Below are positions 25,299-33,884 of a DNA stretch of 64,000 bases, one piece after another. The stretch is from 3107 sp965216225. GTDB taxonomy: Bacteria; Pseudomonadota; Alphaproteobacteria; Rhodobacterales; Rhodobacteraceae. The position numbers were made by a program, and so were the translations under genes. The stretch lies in NCBI GenBank assembly GCA_965216225.1, contig CBDCFF010000027.1:98221-162220 (forward strand), read 5' to 3'. The number at the start of each line of letters is the position of its first letter. Position 1 is the stretch's first letter. The notes below the pieces were generated by a model. It was not told the origin of the DNA. It saw nothing but the letters and a program-made list of their open reading frames with translations, and made no database searches.

Positions 25299-26182
25299 TG
25301 CCGGGCGCCCCCCACCGAATATCCGCGAATGCGCCACAGCTCTGTCACGGCGATGTCGGCCAGTCGCACCGTCGGCCGATGTCCCAATCGCATGTCCACC
25401 GCGACAACATCGCGCGACAGCAGTTCCTGCGCCTGATTGAGAGCGATGACACGGTGCAAGGCGCTGACCGGATCCCGCTCCGGCAGCAGAATGCGCTGAT
25501 CACGGTCCAGAACCATGTCCCAGCGGCGTTCGCCGACGCGCACCAATCCACGGATGCGGTCGGCAATCGGGGCGGCGACGGCGAACAGTTGCAGCGCCTC
25601 GTGCGCGGCCATGTCGGCCCCCGCCCCGGTGATCAGCGGCAGTTCCGGGCGCTCGGCCCGCGCCATCAGGGTTCCAACACGATGGCCTTCGCCGTCCAGC
25701 ACCTCAATCCCCTGCGGCCCGCGCCAGACAAGCGCAGGCAGGCGTTCCCCGACATCAACATGCAGCACGCCGCCCGAACGGATGCGAATATCGGCCCGCG
25801 CCACCGGATCGAGCGCCAGCACGGCGGCGCGCATCGCTTCCAGATCCAGGTCAAGGGAGTTGACCGGAAAATCATCTGGCAGAACCTCCCGGATATTCCG
25901 TGCAAGCGCGTCCGACGCGCCGTCGATGGTCATCAGATGAACGATGAGTTCCGGGTGTTCCTCGATCATCCTGCGCATTTCGGACATGCCCGTGGCGACA
26001 TGTTCGTGGACGCGCTTGTCGGTGGCAAGGAACGCGACGGTCGCGGCCAGCGCCGTTGCAGGCAGGACGGAACGGACCAACCGGCGCAATCCCGGCGTCA
26101 GGCGCAGACGTTCCAGCCGATAGGCCAGACGGCTGGGCGCAGGGTCGGGGCGGGCGGGGCGGGCGCGCTTCAGCGGTCGCAT
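25295..26182 (-). CDS. ftsQ: cell division protein FtsQ
   Basis: FtsQ (295 aa) is a bitopic inner-membrane protein of the divisome. A basic cytoplasmic N-terminus (MRPLKRARPARPDP) precedes one membrane helix (about 40-55) and a periplasmic POTRA domain (RRMIEEHPELIVHLMTIDGA... and DPVARADIRIRSGGVLHVDVGERLPALVW). The start lies inside the end of ddlB (13-nt overlap). Codons further upstream are ddlB sequence in another frame. Confidence 0.93.
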   Translation of the reverse strand: MRPLKRARPARPDPAPSRLAYRLERLRLTPGLRRLVRSVLPATALAATVAFLATDKRVHEHVATGMSEMRRMIEEHPELIVHLMTIDGASDALARNIREVLPDDFPVNSLDLDLEAMRAAVLALDPVARADIRIRSGGVLHVDVGERLPALVWRGPQGIEVLDGEGHRVGTLMARAERPELPLITGAGADMAAHEALQLFAVAAPIADRIRGLVRVGERRWDMVLDRDQRILLPERDPVSALHRVIALNQAQELLSRDVVAVDMRLGHRPTVRLADIAVTELWRIRGYSVGGARQ

Positions 26183-27084
26183 GAGGCATCCTCCACCATC
26201 CAGCGGCACAGATCGCCGAAGCGCATCCCGCAATGCCGCGCCTGTTCGGGGGACAGAGAGGTCGGGGTCATGCCGGGCTGGGTATTGGTTTCCAGAAGGA
26301 ACAGGCCGCCGGGTCCGCGCGCCTCATCCCAGCGGAAATCGGTGCGGCTGACACCCCGGCAGCCCAGGGCCCGATGCGCCCGAAGCGCATAATTCATGCA
26401 GGCGTCGAAAATCTCTGCCGGAATATCGGCAGGCACCACATGGCGGGAACCGCCTTCGGCATATTTCGCGTGATAGTCATACCAGCCATCGACAAGAATA
26501 TCCGTGACCGTCAGCGCCCGATCCCCCATCACGGTCGTTGTCAGTTCGCGCCCGGCGACATATTCCTCCACCATCAACCTTTCCGGCAGATCGGGGGCAA
26601 GCACCGGCGGTCCGTTGGCGGCCTCGCCGACAATATGGACACCTACGGAAGACCCTTCGTTGCCGGGCTTCACCACATAGGGCGGCGGCAGGACGTGCCC
26701 GGCCTCGATCTCTGACCGGGGGGCGATGACGCTATCGGCCACCGGCAGACCGGCCACCCGGTACGCGACCTTGGAGCGTTCCTTGTCCATGGCCAGGGCA
26801 GAGGCCAGAATCCCGGAATGCGTATAGGGAATGCGCAGCCATTCAAGGATGCCCTGCACACAGCCGTCCTCGCCCCGGCGACCGTGCAGCGCGTTGAACG
26901 CGACATCGGGTTTCAGATCGTCAAGGCGCGCGGCAACATCCGCACCCGCGTCCAGTTCAGTCACCCTGTATCCCTCGTCCCTCAGGGCGGCCGCACATTC
27001 ACGCCCGGAAGACAGGGAGACCTCGCGCTCTGCCGAAGGTCCGCCCATCAGAACCGCCACTGTCGGGGTTGCCCTGCTCGACAT
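26170..27084 (-). CDS. ddlB: D-alanine--D-alanine ligase
   Basis: Ddl (304 aa) joins two D-alanines with ATP for the peptidoglycan precursor. ATP-grasp motifs are visible: VAVLMGGPSAEREVSLSSG at the N-terminus, LHGRRGEDGCVQGILE, YVVKPGNEGSSVGV and LETNTQPGMTPTSLSPEQA. The start MSSRATPTVA (27082-27084) has GAGGCGGGT just upstream. The frame extends far upstream through the murB end, so the open frame overstates the gene. Confidence 0.96.
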   Translation of the reverse strand: MSSRATPTVAVLMGGPSAEREVSLSSGRECAAALRDEGYRVTELDAGADVAARLDDLKPDVAFNALHGRRGEDGCVQGILEWLRIPYTHSGILASALAMDKERSKVAYRVAGLPVADSVIAPRSEIEAGHVLPPPYVVKPGNEGSSVGVHIVGEAANGPPVLAPDLPERLMVEEYVAGRELTTTVMGDRALTVTDILVDGWYDYHAKYAEGGSRHVVPADIPAEIFDACMNYALRAHRALGCRGVSRTDFRWDEARGPGGLFLLETNTQPGMTPTSLSPEQARHCGMRFGDLCRWMVEDASCDR

Positions 27085-27164
27085 ACCCGCCTCTTTCGCC
27101 ACAAGGCCCTTTTCAGGCCCTGTTGGTTGCGTCGGGCCTGCCCTCGGCCCTTTGATACTGCCAG

Positions 27165-28088
27165 TTATTCCGGCGCGGGATCCCCCACGCGCATGATTTC
27201 CCATTCTAGCGTTATTCCACTGTGTTGGAAAACCCTTTTTCTGACCAATTCCCCCAATTCTTCCAGATCGGAGGCGGTGGCCCCGCCGGTGTTGACCATG
27301 AAATTCGGGTGTTTCCCGGACATCTGCGCAGCGCCAACGCGCGCGCCCCGCATTCCGGCCCCGTCGATCAGCTTCCATGCCTTCAGATCATGCACGTCGT
27401 CGGCGCGCCCGGTGGAACTGAACCCCGCCGGGTTGCGGAAGGTGCTGCCGGCGGTGCGGGCCTGTGTCGGCTGGGTCGCATCGCGCCTGGCAAGCTGCTC
27501 CGCCATCCGCCCGGCAAGCATCCGGGGATCGCCTTGCGGGCCTTCGAAGACCGCCTCGAATATCACCCACCCCTCCGGCAGGCCGGTCTGCCGGTAACGG
27601 AAATTCAGATCCTCTGCGCTCAGGGTCGCCACCTTGCCCGCGCGGGTCACGGCGCGGGCGCCGACGAAGACATCGGCGACACAGGTGTCATAACAGCCCG
27701 CATTCATCCGCACCGCGCCGCCAATCGTGCCGGGGATGGTGCGCAGGAACGTCAGGTCCACCCCCGCCGCCGCCGCCTTGCGCGCCACATGGGCGTCCAG
27801 CGCGGCCGCGCCTGCCGTCACCCTGTTCCCTGTGACCGAGATCGCGTTGAACCCGCGCCCGGTGCGGATCACCGCAGCCCGCAGCCCGCCGTCGCGCACG
27901 ATCAGATTCGACCCCACGCCCATGGGAAAAACGGGAACATCCGTCGGCAGGGCGACAAGGAACGCGGCCAGATCATCCACATCGGCGGGCTGAAAGAAAA
28001 CATCCGCCGGGCCGCCGACGCGCAGCCAGGTCAGGCTGGCCAGCGACCGGTTCCGCGTCAGCGCGCCCCTGAGACCGGCGGCGATCAT
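27165..28088 (-). CDS. murB: UDP-N-acetylenolpyruvoylglucosamine reductase MurB
   Basis: MurB (307 aa) is the FAD enzyme that reduces the enolpyruvyl ether to the lactyl group of UDP-MurNAc. FAD motifs LRVGGPADVFFQP, PMGVGSNLIVRDGG and FLRTIPGTIGGAVRMNAG are present, as are the catalytic serine region AGSTFRNPAG and the C-terminal glutamate region LEWEIMRVG. It is a type without the extra C-terminal insertion. The ATG overlaps the stop of the short upstream frame as ATGA. Confidence 0.96.
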   Translation of the reverse strand: MIAAGLRGALTRNRSLASLTWLRVGGPADVFFQPADVDDLAAFLVALPTDVPVFPMGVGSNLIVRDGGLRAAVIRTGRGFNAISVTGNRVTAGAAALDAHVARKAAAAGVDLTFLRTIPGTIGGAVRMNAGCYDTCVADVFVGARAVTRAGKVATLSAEDLNFRYRQTGLPEGWVIFEAVFEGPQGDPRMLAGRMAEQLARRDATQPTQARTAGSTFRNPAGFSSTGRADDVHDLKAWKLIDGAGMRGARVGAAQMSGKHPNFMVNTGGATASDLEELGELVRKRVFQHSGITLEWEIMRVGDPAPE

Positions 28089-28228
28089 TCCGCCCCCCGC
28101 AGTATTCCGCACCGCATCCGGCGAATCAGGCGCATTACCGGCCACCACAGGATCGACGCGCCCGCAGCCATCGCGACGACATCTGCGACAACGCCCCGGA
28201 AACAGGCCGGTTCGGGCGAGAGCGTCAC
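28085..28228 (-). CDS. short DUF2484-like protein between murC and murB (apparently internally deleted)
   Basis: A 47-codon frame starts at GTG 28226-28228, 4 nt after the murC stop, and overlaps the murB start by 4 nt. In Rhodobacteraceae this slot usually holds a DUF2484 membrane protein of about 75-85 aa (recalled). The N-terminus (TLSPEPACF...VADVVAMAAG) and C-terminus (GASILWWPVMRLIRRMR) resemble the two ends of that family with the middle missing. It could be a shortened functional protein, or a remnant kept for translational coupling of murB. Confidence 0.6.
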   Translation of the reverse strand: MTLSPEPACFRGVVADVVAMAAGASILWWPVMRLIRRMRCGILRGAE

Positions 28229-28232
28229 GACC

Positions 28233-29633
28233 CTACCCCGCCAGTCGTGCGGCCAGAGCGTTGGCCCAGGCGCTGATCGTGCCCGCGCCGAGGCAGACAA
28301 CGATGTCGCCCGGCCTGGTCTCGGTCCTGACCAGCTCTGCCAAAGCGTCTTCGCTGCCAATGCTGCGCGCATCGCGATGACCGTGGCCGGTCAGACCAGC
28401 CACCAGATCGTCCCTCGTGGCGCCCGGTATCGGGTCTTCCCCGGCGGCAAAGACATCGGCGATCCCGACGACATCGGCATCGTTGAAGCAGGTGCAGAAG
28501 TCTTCGAACAGCACCGACAGGCGGGTATACCGGTGCGGCTGATGCACGGCGATCACCCGCCCTTCGCAGGATTGGCGGGCGGCTCTCAGCACTGCCGCGA
28601 TTTCCACCGGATGATGGCCGTAATCGTCGATGATCGGCGCGCCGTTGAATTCGCCGACCCTGGTGAACCGCCGGTTCACGCCCCGGAAATTCGCCAGAGC
28701 CTTGCGGATTTCAGCCTTTTTCATCCCCAGATGCCGCGCCACCGCGACCGCCGACAGGGCGTTGGAGACGTTGTGATCACCCGGCATCGGCAAGCTGCAC
28801 CCTTCGATCAACTGCCCTTCGGCCTGAAGCGCCACATCGAAACAGGCAGCGCCGCCCCGATACCCCAGATTGACCGCCCGGACATCGGCCTGGGTGTTGA
28901 AACCATAGGTCAGTATCCGGCGATCCGTGATTCGCCCGACAAGCGCCTGAACCTCGGGATGGTCCGTGCAGCAGATCGCCACGCCGTAGAACGGGATATT
29001 CGACACGAAGTCGGCAAAACCCTTTCGCAGCGCGTCGAAATCGCCCCAATGCTCCATATGCTCGGGGTCGATATTGGTGACGATCGCGATGGTTGCCGGC
29101 AGGCGGTTGAATGTGCCGTCGGATTCATCCGCCTCCACCACCATCCATTCGCCCTGCCCCATACGCGCGTTGGAGCCATAGGCGTGGATGATGCCGCCAT
29201 TGATCACCGTCGGGTCCAGCCCGCCCGCATCCAGAAGCGTCGCCACCATCGTCGTGGTCGTCGTCTTGCCATGGGTGCCCGCGACCGCCACGTTGGACTT
29301 GAGCCGCATGAGTTCGGCCAGCATCTCTGCCCGGCGCACCACCGGCAGGCCCTGCGCCCGCGCCGCGACCAGTTCCGGGTTGCCCGGCCCGATGGCGGAA
29401 GAGATCACGACGACATCCGCGCCCCTGAGGTTCTCCGCCCTCTGCCCGATGAAAACCTTCGCGCCCAGACGCTCCAGCCGGTCGGTGATCCTGCCCGCCT
29501 TCAGGTCCGACCCCTGTACGGTGCAGCCGTGATCGAGCAGCACCTCGGCAATGCCCGACATGCCGATCCCTCCGATCCCGACAAAATGCAGCGGCCCCAT
29601 CCCGGTGGGGAGTTTGGTGGCTGCCGCGTTCAT
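28233..29633 (-). CDS. murC: UDP-N-acetylmuramate--L-alanine ligase MurC
   Basis: MurC (466 aa) adds the first amino acid of the peptidoglycan stem. It has the N-terminal Rossmann motif FVGIGGIGMSGIAE, the Mur ligase ATP loop VAGTHGKTTTTTMV (about 115-128), VVEADESDGTF and the C-terminal DDYGHHPVEI and HQPHRYTR segments. Its ATG overlaps the murG stop by 4 nt. Confidence 0.97.
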   Translation of the reverse strand: MNAAATKLPTGMGPLHFVGIGGIGMSGIAEVLLDHGCTVQGSDLKAGRITDRLERLGAKVFIGQRAENLRGADVVVISSAIGPGNPELVAARAQGLPVVRRAEMLAELMRLKSNVAVAGTHGKTTTTTMVATLLDAGGLDPTVINGGIIHAYGSNARMGQGEWMVVEADESDGTFNRLPATIAIVTNIDPEHMEHWGDFDALRKGFADFVSNIPFYGVAICCTDHPEVQALVGRITDRRILTYGFNTQADVRAVNLGYRGGAACFDVALQAEGQLIEGCSLPMPGDHNVSNALSAVAVARHLGMKKAEIRKALANFRGVNRRFTRVGEFNGAPIIDDYGHHPVEIAAVLRAARQSCEGRVIAVHQPHRYTRLSVLFEDFCTCFNDADVVGIADVFAAGEDPIPGATRDDLVAGLTGHGHRDARSIGSEDALAELVRTETRPGDIVVCLGAGTISAWANALAARLAG

Positions 29634-30745
29634 GACGCCCGTTCCTCCGCCGCCAGTTCCTCGACCAGTTCCACGAGGGCGTCCGTGGCGCCGGGATTGC
29701 CGTATTCGCGTGCCGCATTGGCCATTCTGGATGCTGCCTCGGGCTGGTCGAAAACCATTCGTATCTGCGCGGTCAGCGTGTCGGGCGCAAGGGCCGATTC
29801 CGGAATCAGGATCGCCGCCCCCGCCTGTACCAGCCCGCGCGCATTGGCGGTTTGATGATCCGCCGCCGCCTGTGCATACGGAATGAGGATCGACGGTCGC
29901 CCGATCACCGACATATCCGCAACCGAGGACGCCCCAGCGCGGCTGATCACCAGTTGCGCCTCGCTCATCCGGCGCGCAATGTCGGTGAAGAAAACCTGCA
30001 CGTCGGCGTCGATTCCGCGCTCCTCGTAAAAGCGCGTCACACGGTCCCGGTCCTCTTCCCGCACCTGCTGGGAAACGCGCAGATGACGCAGGATTTCCGG
30101 GGGCAGGGCGACGATCGCGCCGGGCGCCGTATCGGACAGAATGCGCGCGCCCTGGCTGCCGCCGATCACCAGGATCGACACCGGATAATCGCCCGGCGGG
30201 ATATAGGGCGCTCCCTCACGCTCTCTCACCGCATGGCGGACCGGGTTGCCGGTATGGACGCCCGCGACCCCGGCGGGCAGATCCGTGGGCCAGGTGCCGC
30301 AGGCAACGCGGCTCACGCGCCGGGCAAACAGCCTGTTGACCCGCCCCAAGACCCCGTTCTGTTCGTGGATCATCCGCGGCAGCCGCAGAAGGCGCGCCGC
30401 CGACAGGGCCGGAATCGTCGCATAGCCGCCGAACCCCACGACGACGGCGGGTCGGTCCCGCCGCATGGCGAAGCCTGCCGAAATCACGCCCCCCGCAATC
30501 CGGAACGGCGCCGCAAGTTTCGCCGCAACGCCGCCGCGCGCGAAAGTGGCCGAAGCGATCCGTTCAACCTTCACCACATGCGGAAATCCGCCGACGTAAC
30601 GGGCGCCGCGCGCATCGGTGGACAGCTTCACCCGCCAGCCCCGCCGCAACATCGCCTCGGCCAGTGCCTGAGCCGGAAACATGTGCCCGCCAGTGCCCCC
30701 CGCCGCGATCAGCAGAAGCGGCGCGTCGCCCCGCAGCGCCGCCAT
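29630..30745 (-). CDS. murG: UDP-GlcNAc transferase MurG (lipid II synthesis)
   Basis: MurG (371 aa) transfers GlcNAc to lipid I at the cytoplasmic face of the membrane, making lipid II. The glycine-rich IAAGGTGGHMFPAQALAE (about 12-29), VVGFGGYATIPALSAARL and ISRAGASSVADMSVIGRPSILIPY segments are diagnostic. The ATG at 30743-30745 overlaps the ftsW stop by one base (TAATG). A much longer open frame upstream is antisense to nothing useful and is ftsW read in another frame. Confidence 0.96.
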   Translation of the reverse strand: MAALRGDAPLLLIAAGGTGGHMFPAQALAEAMLRRGWRVKLSTDARGARYVGGFPHVVKVERIASATFARGGVAAKLAAPFRIAGGVISAGFAMRRDRPAVVVGFGGYATIPALSAARLLRLPRMIHEQNGVLGRVNRLFARRVSRVACGTWPTDLPAGVAGVHTGNPVRHAVREREGAPYIPPGDYPVSILVIGGSQGARILSDTAPGAIVALPPEILRHLRVSQQVREEDRDRVTRFYEERGIDADVQVFFTDIARRMSEAQLVISRAGASSVADMSVIGRPSILIPYAQAAADHQTANARGLVQAGAAILIPESALAPDTLTAQIRMVFDQPEAASRMANAAREYGNPGATDALVELVEELAAEERAS

Positions 30746-31911
30746 TACCGCCCCCGACCGATGAAATGATCGGCAATCCCGCCCTGCGGGCGCGTTCGGG
30801 TAAGGGCCAGCAACATGCCCAGCGCCAGCCCGCCCGCCACAAGGGAAGAGCCGCCATAGCTGACAAACGGCAGGGTCATCCCCTTGGCGGGCAGCAGACG
30901 CGCGGCGACGCCGATATTGATGAACGCCTGAATGCCGAACATGCAGACCAGGCCGGTTCCGGCCAGCCGGATGAACGGGTCGCGCTCCCGGATCAGCCGG
31001 ATCAGGGAACGCACCGTGATCAGCGCAAACAGCACGATGATGCAAAGCACGAGCATCAGGCCGTACTCTTCCGCCGCCACCGCGATGATGAAATCCGTAT
31101 GGGCGTCGGGCAGCCACCATTTCACCTGCCCTTCCCCCACCCCGACGCCGAAGAAACCGCCTTCGCGGATTGCGTTCGTGGCATAACCGATCTGGGTTGT
31201 CGGGTCGATCTCCGCCAACAGGAAGCCGTCTATCCGGCGCGCGAAATGCTGCGAATTGTCATAGGCGATCATGCCGCCGAAAATAGCCAGCCCCGCCATG
31301 CCCGCCAACAGGATCACCGGCGCCCCGGCCACGAAATACATGGCCCCCCAGCCGAACATGATCAGGCACGCCTGTCCGAAATCGGGCTGCATCACCAGAA
31401 ACACGACAATGGCCAAGGCAATCGCCAGCGACATGAACTTGCCGGGCGGGCCGTTGATTTCCTGGCTTGCGGCCATCAGCCAGGCGGTCAGGATCACGAA
31501 ACCCGGCTTCAGAAATTCCGACGGCTGGACAGAGCCGAAACCCAGCGAATACCAGCGCGTTGCGCCCTTGCCGAAGTCGGTCCCCAGCAGCGGCAGGAAA
31601 ATCAGCCCTGTCATGGCCACGGCAAACCCGATCACGCCCAGCCTGCGCACCAGATTGGGCGACATCATGGATGTCAGGAACATCCCCATCAGCGCCATGG
31701 TGCCGAAAATTCCCTGCCGCACGACATAGTGGAATGCGTCGAGCCCATTGCGCGCGGCAAGTGGCGGAGAGGCCGCAAGGCTCAGCAGCATCCCGATCCC
31801 GAAAAGGATCAGAACCGCCGACAGTGTCCATTTGTCAATCGTGCGCCACCATCGTGGCAAAACCGGCTCGCCGCCCTGCACGGCCACTGTGCCATAGACC
31901 ATTTCCGTCAT
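30745..31911 (-). CDS. ftsW: peptidoglycan glycosyltransferase FtsW
   Basis: FtsW (388 aa) is the SEDS-family polymerase that builds septal glycan with FtsI. About ten membrane helices are present, with SEDS motifs such as GTDFGKGATRWYSLGFGSVQPSEFLKPG (about 108-135), the loop with NAIREGGFFGVGVGEGQVKWWLPDAHTDFIIAVAAEEYG, and LPFVSYGGSSLVAGG near the C-terminus. MVYGTVAVQ three codons in is an alternative start. Upstream, instead of abutting murD, it is separated by the repeat array. Confidence 0.95.
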   Translation of the reverse strand: MTEMVYGTVAVQGGEPVLPRWWRTIDKWTLSAVLILFGIGMLLSLAASPPLAARNGLDAFHYVVRQGIFGTMALMGMFLTSMMSPNLVRRLGVIGFAVAMTGLIFLPLLGTDFGKGATRWYSLGFGSVQPSEFLKPGFVILTAWLMAASQEINGPPGKFMSLAIALAIVVFLVMQPDFGQACLIMFGWGAMYFVAGAPVILLAGMAGLAIFGGMIAYDNSQHFARRIDGFLLAEIDPTTQIGYATNAIREGGFFGVGVGEGQVKWWLPDAHTDFIIAVAAEEYGLMLVLCIIVLFALITVRSLIRLIRERDPFIRLAGTGLVCMFGIQAFINIGVAARLLPAKGMTLPFVSYGGSSLVAGGLALGMLLALTRTRPQGGIADHFIGRGR

Positions 31912-32110
31912 GGGATACCGCTCTGATAGTGCCTCTGATCGCCCGTTTGCCGGGTCTGGAAAGAAGTGTAGCCCAGATGCGGGGATTGCGCCACCCCACG
32001 CCCTGCCCGCCCTGCATCTTTTTGCCGGGCATGATCGGGCATGATCGGGCGTCGCGGCGCAATTCGGCGCGAAGAGGAATGGATTTCAGTGAAATTCTTC
32101 CCCGAAGCGG
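31912..32110. other. spacer between the repeat array and ftsW
   Basis: About 200 nt without a gene. It contains a short tandem repeat GGGCATGATC (two full copies and a partial one near 32025-32047). I see no AT-rich leader such as functional CRISPR arrays have, no clear promoter for ftsW and no terminator. Confidence 0.4.
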
Positions 32111-32380
32111 CTCCTCCCGGCGCGCGGCGGGCTGGCATAATCGGCGCAGCGGATCACGCGCTACGTGAGGGCTCCTCCCGGCGCGCGGCGGGCTGGCTCC
32201 TCGTCCCTCTTCGGCATCGTGTCCGTCGTCAACTCCTCCCGGCGCGCGGCGGGCTGGCTCTGCCTTTCCAAATCCGGCGTCGATTTTTCAAGGCTCCTCC
32301 CGGCGCGCGGCGGGCTGGCTGCCTAATATAGTCCTGGTAGGTGATAGCGCGGGGCTCCTCCCGGCGCGCGGCGGGCTGGC
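32111..32380. CRISPR. five-repeat CRISPR-like array in the dcw cluster, 61-nt period, no cas genes
   Basis: Five identical 26-nt repeats (CTCCTCCCGG...GGGCTGGC) begin at 32111, 32172, 32233, 32294 and 32355, a constant 61-nt period. Four of the five are preceded by GG (a 28-nt repeat); copy 3 has AA. The four spacers of 33-35 nt are unrelated to each other and lower in GC than the repeat. The repeat has a weak internal dyad (CCCG...CGGG). The period equals 29+32, the type I-E geometry. No cas gene and no AT-rich leader are visible. It may be an orphan or relic array; other regularly spaced repeat families are not excluded. Confidence 0.6.
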
Positions 32381-32471
32381 GCAACATGACCGCGATTCGG
32401 TCCCGGATCGGGAACCATGGCGCCGAACCCGGCAAACGGCCCCCTGGGCGTTGCACACGGGGGGCGGGCGT

Positions 32472-33875
32472 TCAGCGCTTCAGAATATCGTCAACCGCCG
32501 CCATGAACGCCTCGCCGCGTTTCTCGAAATCGGGAAACTGGTCGAAACTCGCCGCCGCAGGGGCCAGAAGAACCGTATCTCCGCGTTCCGCTTCCGCTGC
32601 GGCGCCGGCCACGGCCCGCTCCATGGTTTCGCAAATCTCATGGGGCACATCACCCAGCGCCCGCGCAAATTCCCCGGCCGAATGTCCGATCAGATAGGCT
32701 TTCGCCACCGCACCCAGATGCGGCAGCACCGCGTCGAGCCCGCCATCCTTGCCAAGCCCGCCCGCGATCCAGCGGATACGGTCAAACGCCCGCAGGGCCT
32801 GCGCGGCGCTGTCGGCGTTGGTGGCCTTTGAATCGTTCACGAAGGTCACGCCATCCCTTTCGCCGACGATCTGGCTGCGATGGGGCAGACCCTGAAAAGC
32901 CCGGAACGCCTGTTCGATCGTGCGCGGCGGCAGACCCAGCGCCCGCGCTGCGGCATAGGCGGCGCAGGCATTCTGATGATTATGCGCGCCGGGCAATCCG
33001 GCAATCCCCCGAAGGTCGATGGACGCCGCCTGCCGCCCCTTGCGATATTCCGACAAAACCCCCCGACGCGCAAAAACAAGCCAGCCGGGGCCGGACAGCT
33101 TCTGCCCGCTCGACACCCGGATGACCCGATCATCGCCCGGCGCTTCGGCCATCTGACCGGCCAGAAAGCGCCCCTCGGCCTCATCCACGCCGATCACCGC
33201 GCGATCCGGCCCGCCTTCGGCAAAAAGCCGGCGTTTGGCGGCAAAATATCCCCCGATTCCGCCATGGCGATCCAGATGATCGGGCGTCAGGTTGGTGAAC
33301 ACGGCAATGTCGGGCGCCAGCGACCGGGCAAGCTCTGTCTGATAGCTGGACAGTTCCAGGACGATCACCTCGCCATCCGCCGGCGTTTCGATGTCCAGCA
33401 CACCACGACCGATATTGCCCGCCAGCCGGGTCGAACGCCCGGCGGCTTTCACGATATGGTGAAGCAGCGCCGCAGTTGTGGATTTGCCGTTCGACCCGGT
33501 GATCGCCACCACCCTGGGCGGCCTGTCGAACATGTCGCATTCGCCATGGCCCAGGGACCGGAAGAAAAGCCCTATGTCATTGTCCAGCGGCACCCCCGCC
33601 GCCTGCGCGGCGGCGACGATCGGGTTGGGCGCCGGATACAGATGCGGAATGCCCGGCGATACGATCAGGGCGGCGATGCCGGACCAGACGCCATCCTTCG
33701 ACAGATCCCGCAGCGCAAGGCCCTGCGCGCCCGCCCTGTCCCGCGCCTCGGGACTGTCATCCCACAACAGCGCCTCCGCCCCGCCCGCCGCCAGCGACCG
33801 GGCGACGGCAATGCCCGACCGGCCCAGCCCCAGCACCGCAACCTTCGCACCTTCATATCCGCGCACCGGAATCAT
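32472..33875 (-). CDS. murD: UDP-N-acetylmuramoylalanine--D-glutamate ligase MurD
   Basis: MurD (467 aa) adds D-glutamate to UDP-MurNAc-L-Ala. Motifs are VAVLGLGRSGIAVARSLA at the N-terminus, the ATP loop VVAITGSNGKSTTAALL (about 123-139), FTNLTPDHLDRHG and FVNDSKATNADSAAQAL. It follows mraY by 9 nt. Downstream lies the repeat array and not ftsW directly. Confidence 0.97.
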   Translation of the reverse strand: MIPVRGYEGAKVAVLGLGRSGIAVARSLAAGGAEALLWDDSPEARDRAGAQGLALRDLSKDGVWSGIAALIVSPGIPHLYPAPNPIVAAAQAAGVPLDNDIGLFFRSLGHGECDMFDRPPRVVAITGSNGKSTTAALLHHIVKAAGRSTRLAGNIGRGVLDIETPADGEVIVLELSSYQTELARSLAPDIAVFTNLTPDHLDRHGGIGGYFAAKRRLFAEGGPDRAVIGVDEAEGRFLAGQMAEAPGDDRVIRVSSGQKLSGPGWLVFARRGVLSEYRKGRQAASIDLRGIAGLPGAHNHQNACAAYAAARALGLPPRTIEQAFRAFQGLPHRSQIVGERDGVTFVNDSKATNADSAAQALRAFDRIRWIAGGLGKDGGLDAVLPHLGAVAKAYLIGHSAGEFARALGDVPHEICETMERAVAGAAAEAERGDTVLLAPAAASFDQFPDFEKRGEAFMAAVDDILKR

Positions 33876-33884
33876 CGCCGTTCC

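Noticed and set aside
27222..29855. An 877-codon plus-strand frame opposite murB and murC
   Set aside because: Same pattern of antisense openness caused by codon bias; no domain and no ribosome-binding site.
32041..32331. A repetitive peptide (PPGARRAG / SSRRAAGW) encoded across the 61-nt repeats
   Set aside because: The period is not a multiple of three, so the repeat is read in changing frames; the DNA repeat and not a protein repeat is conserved.
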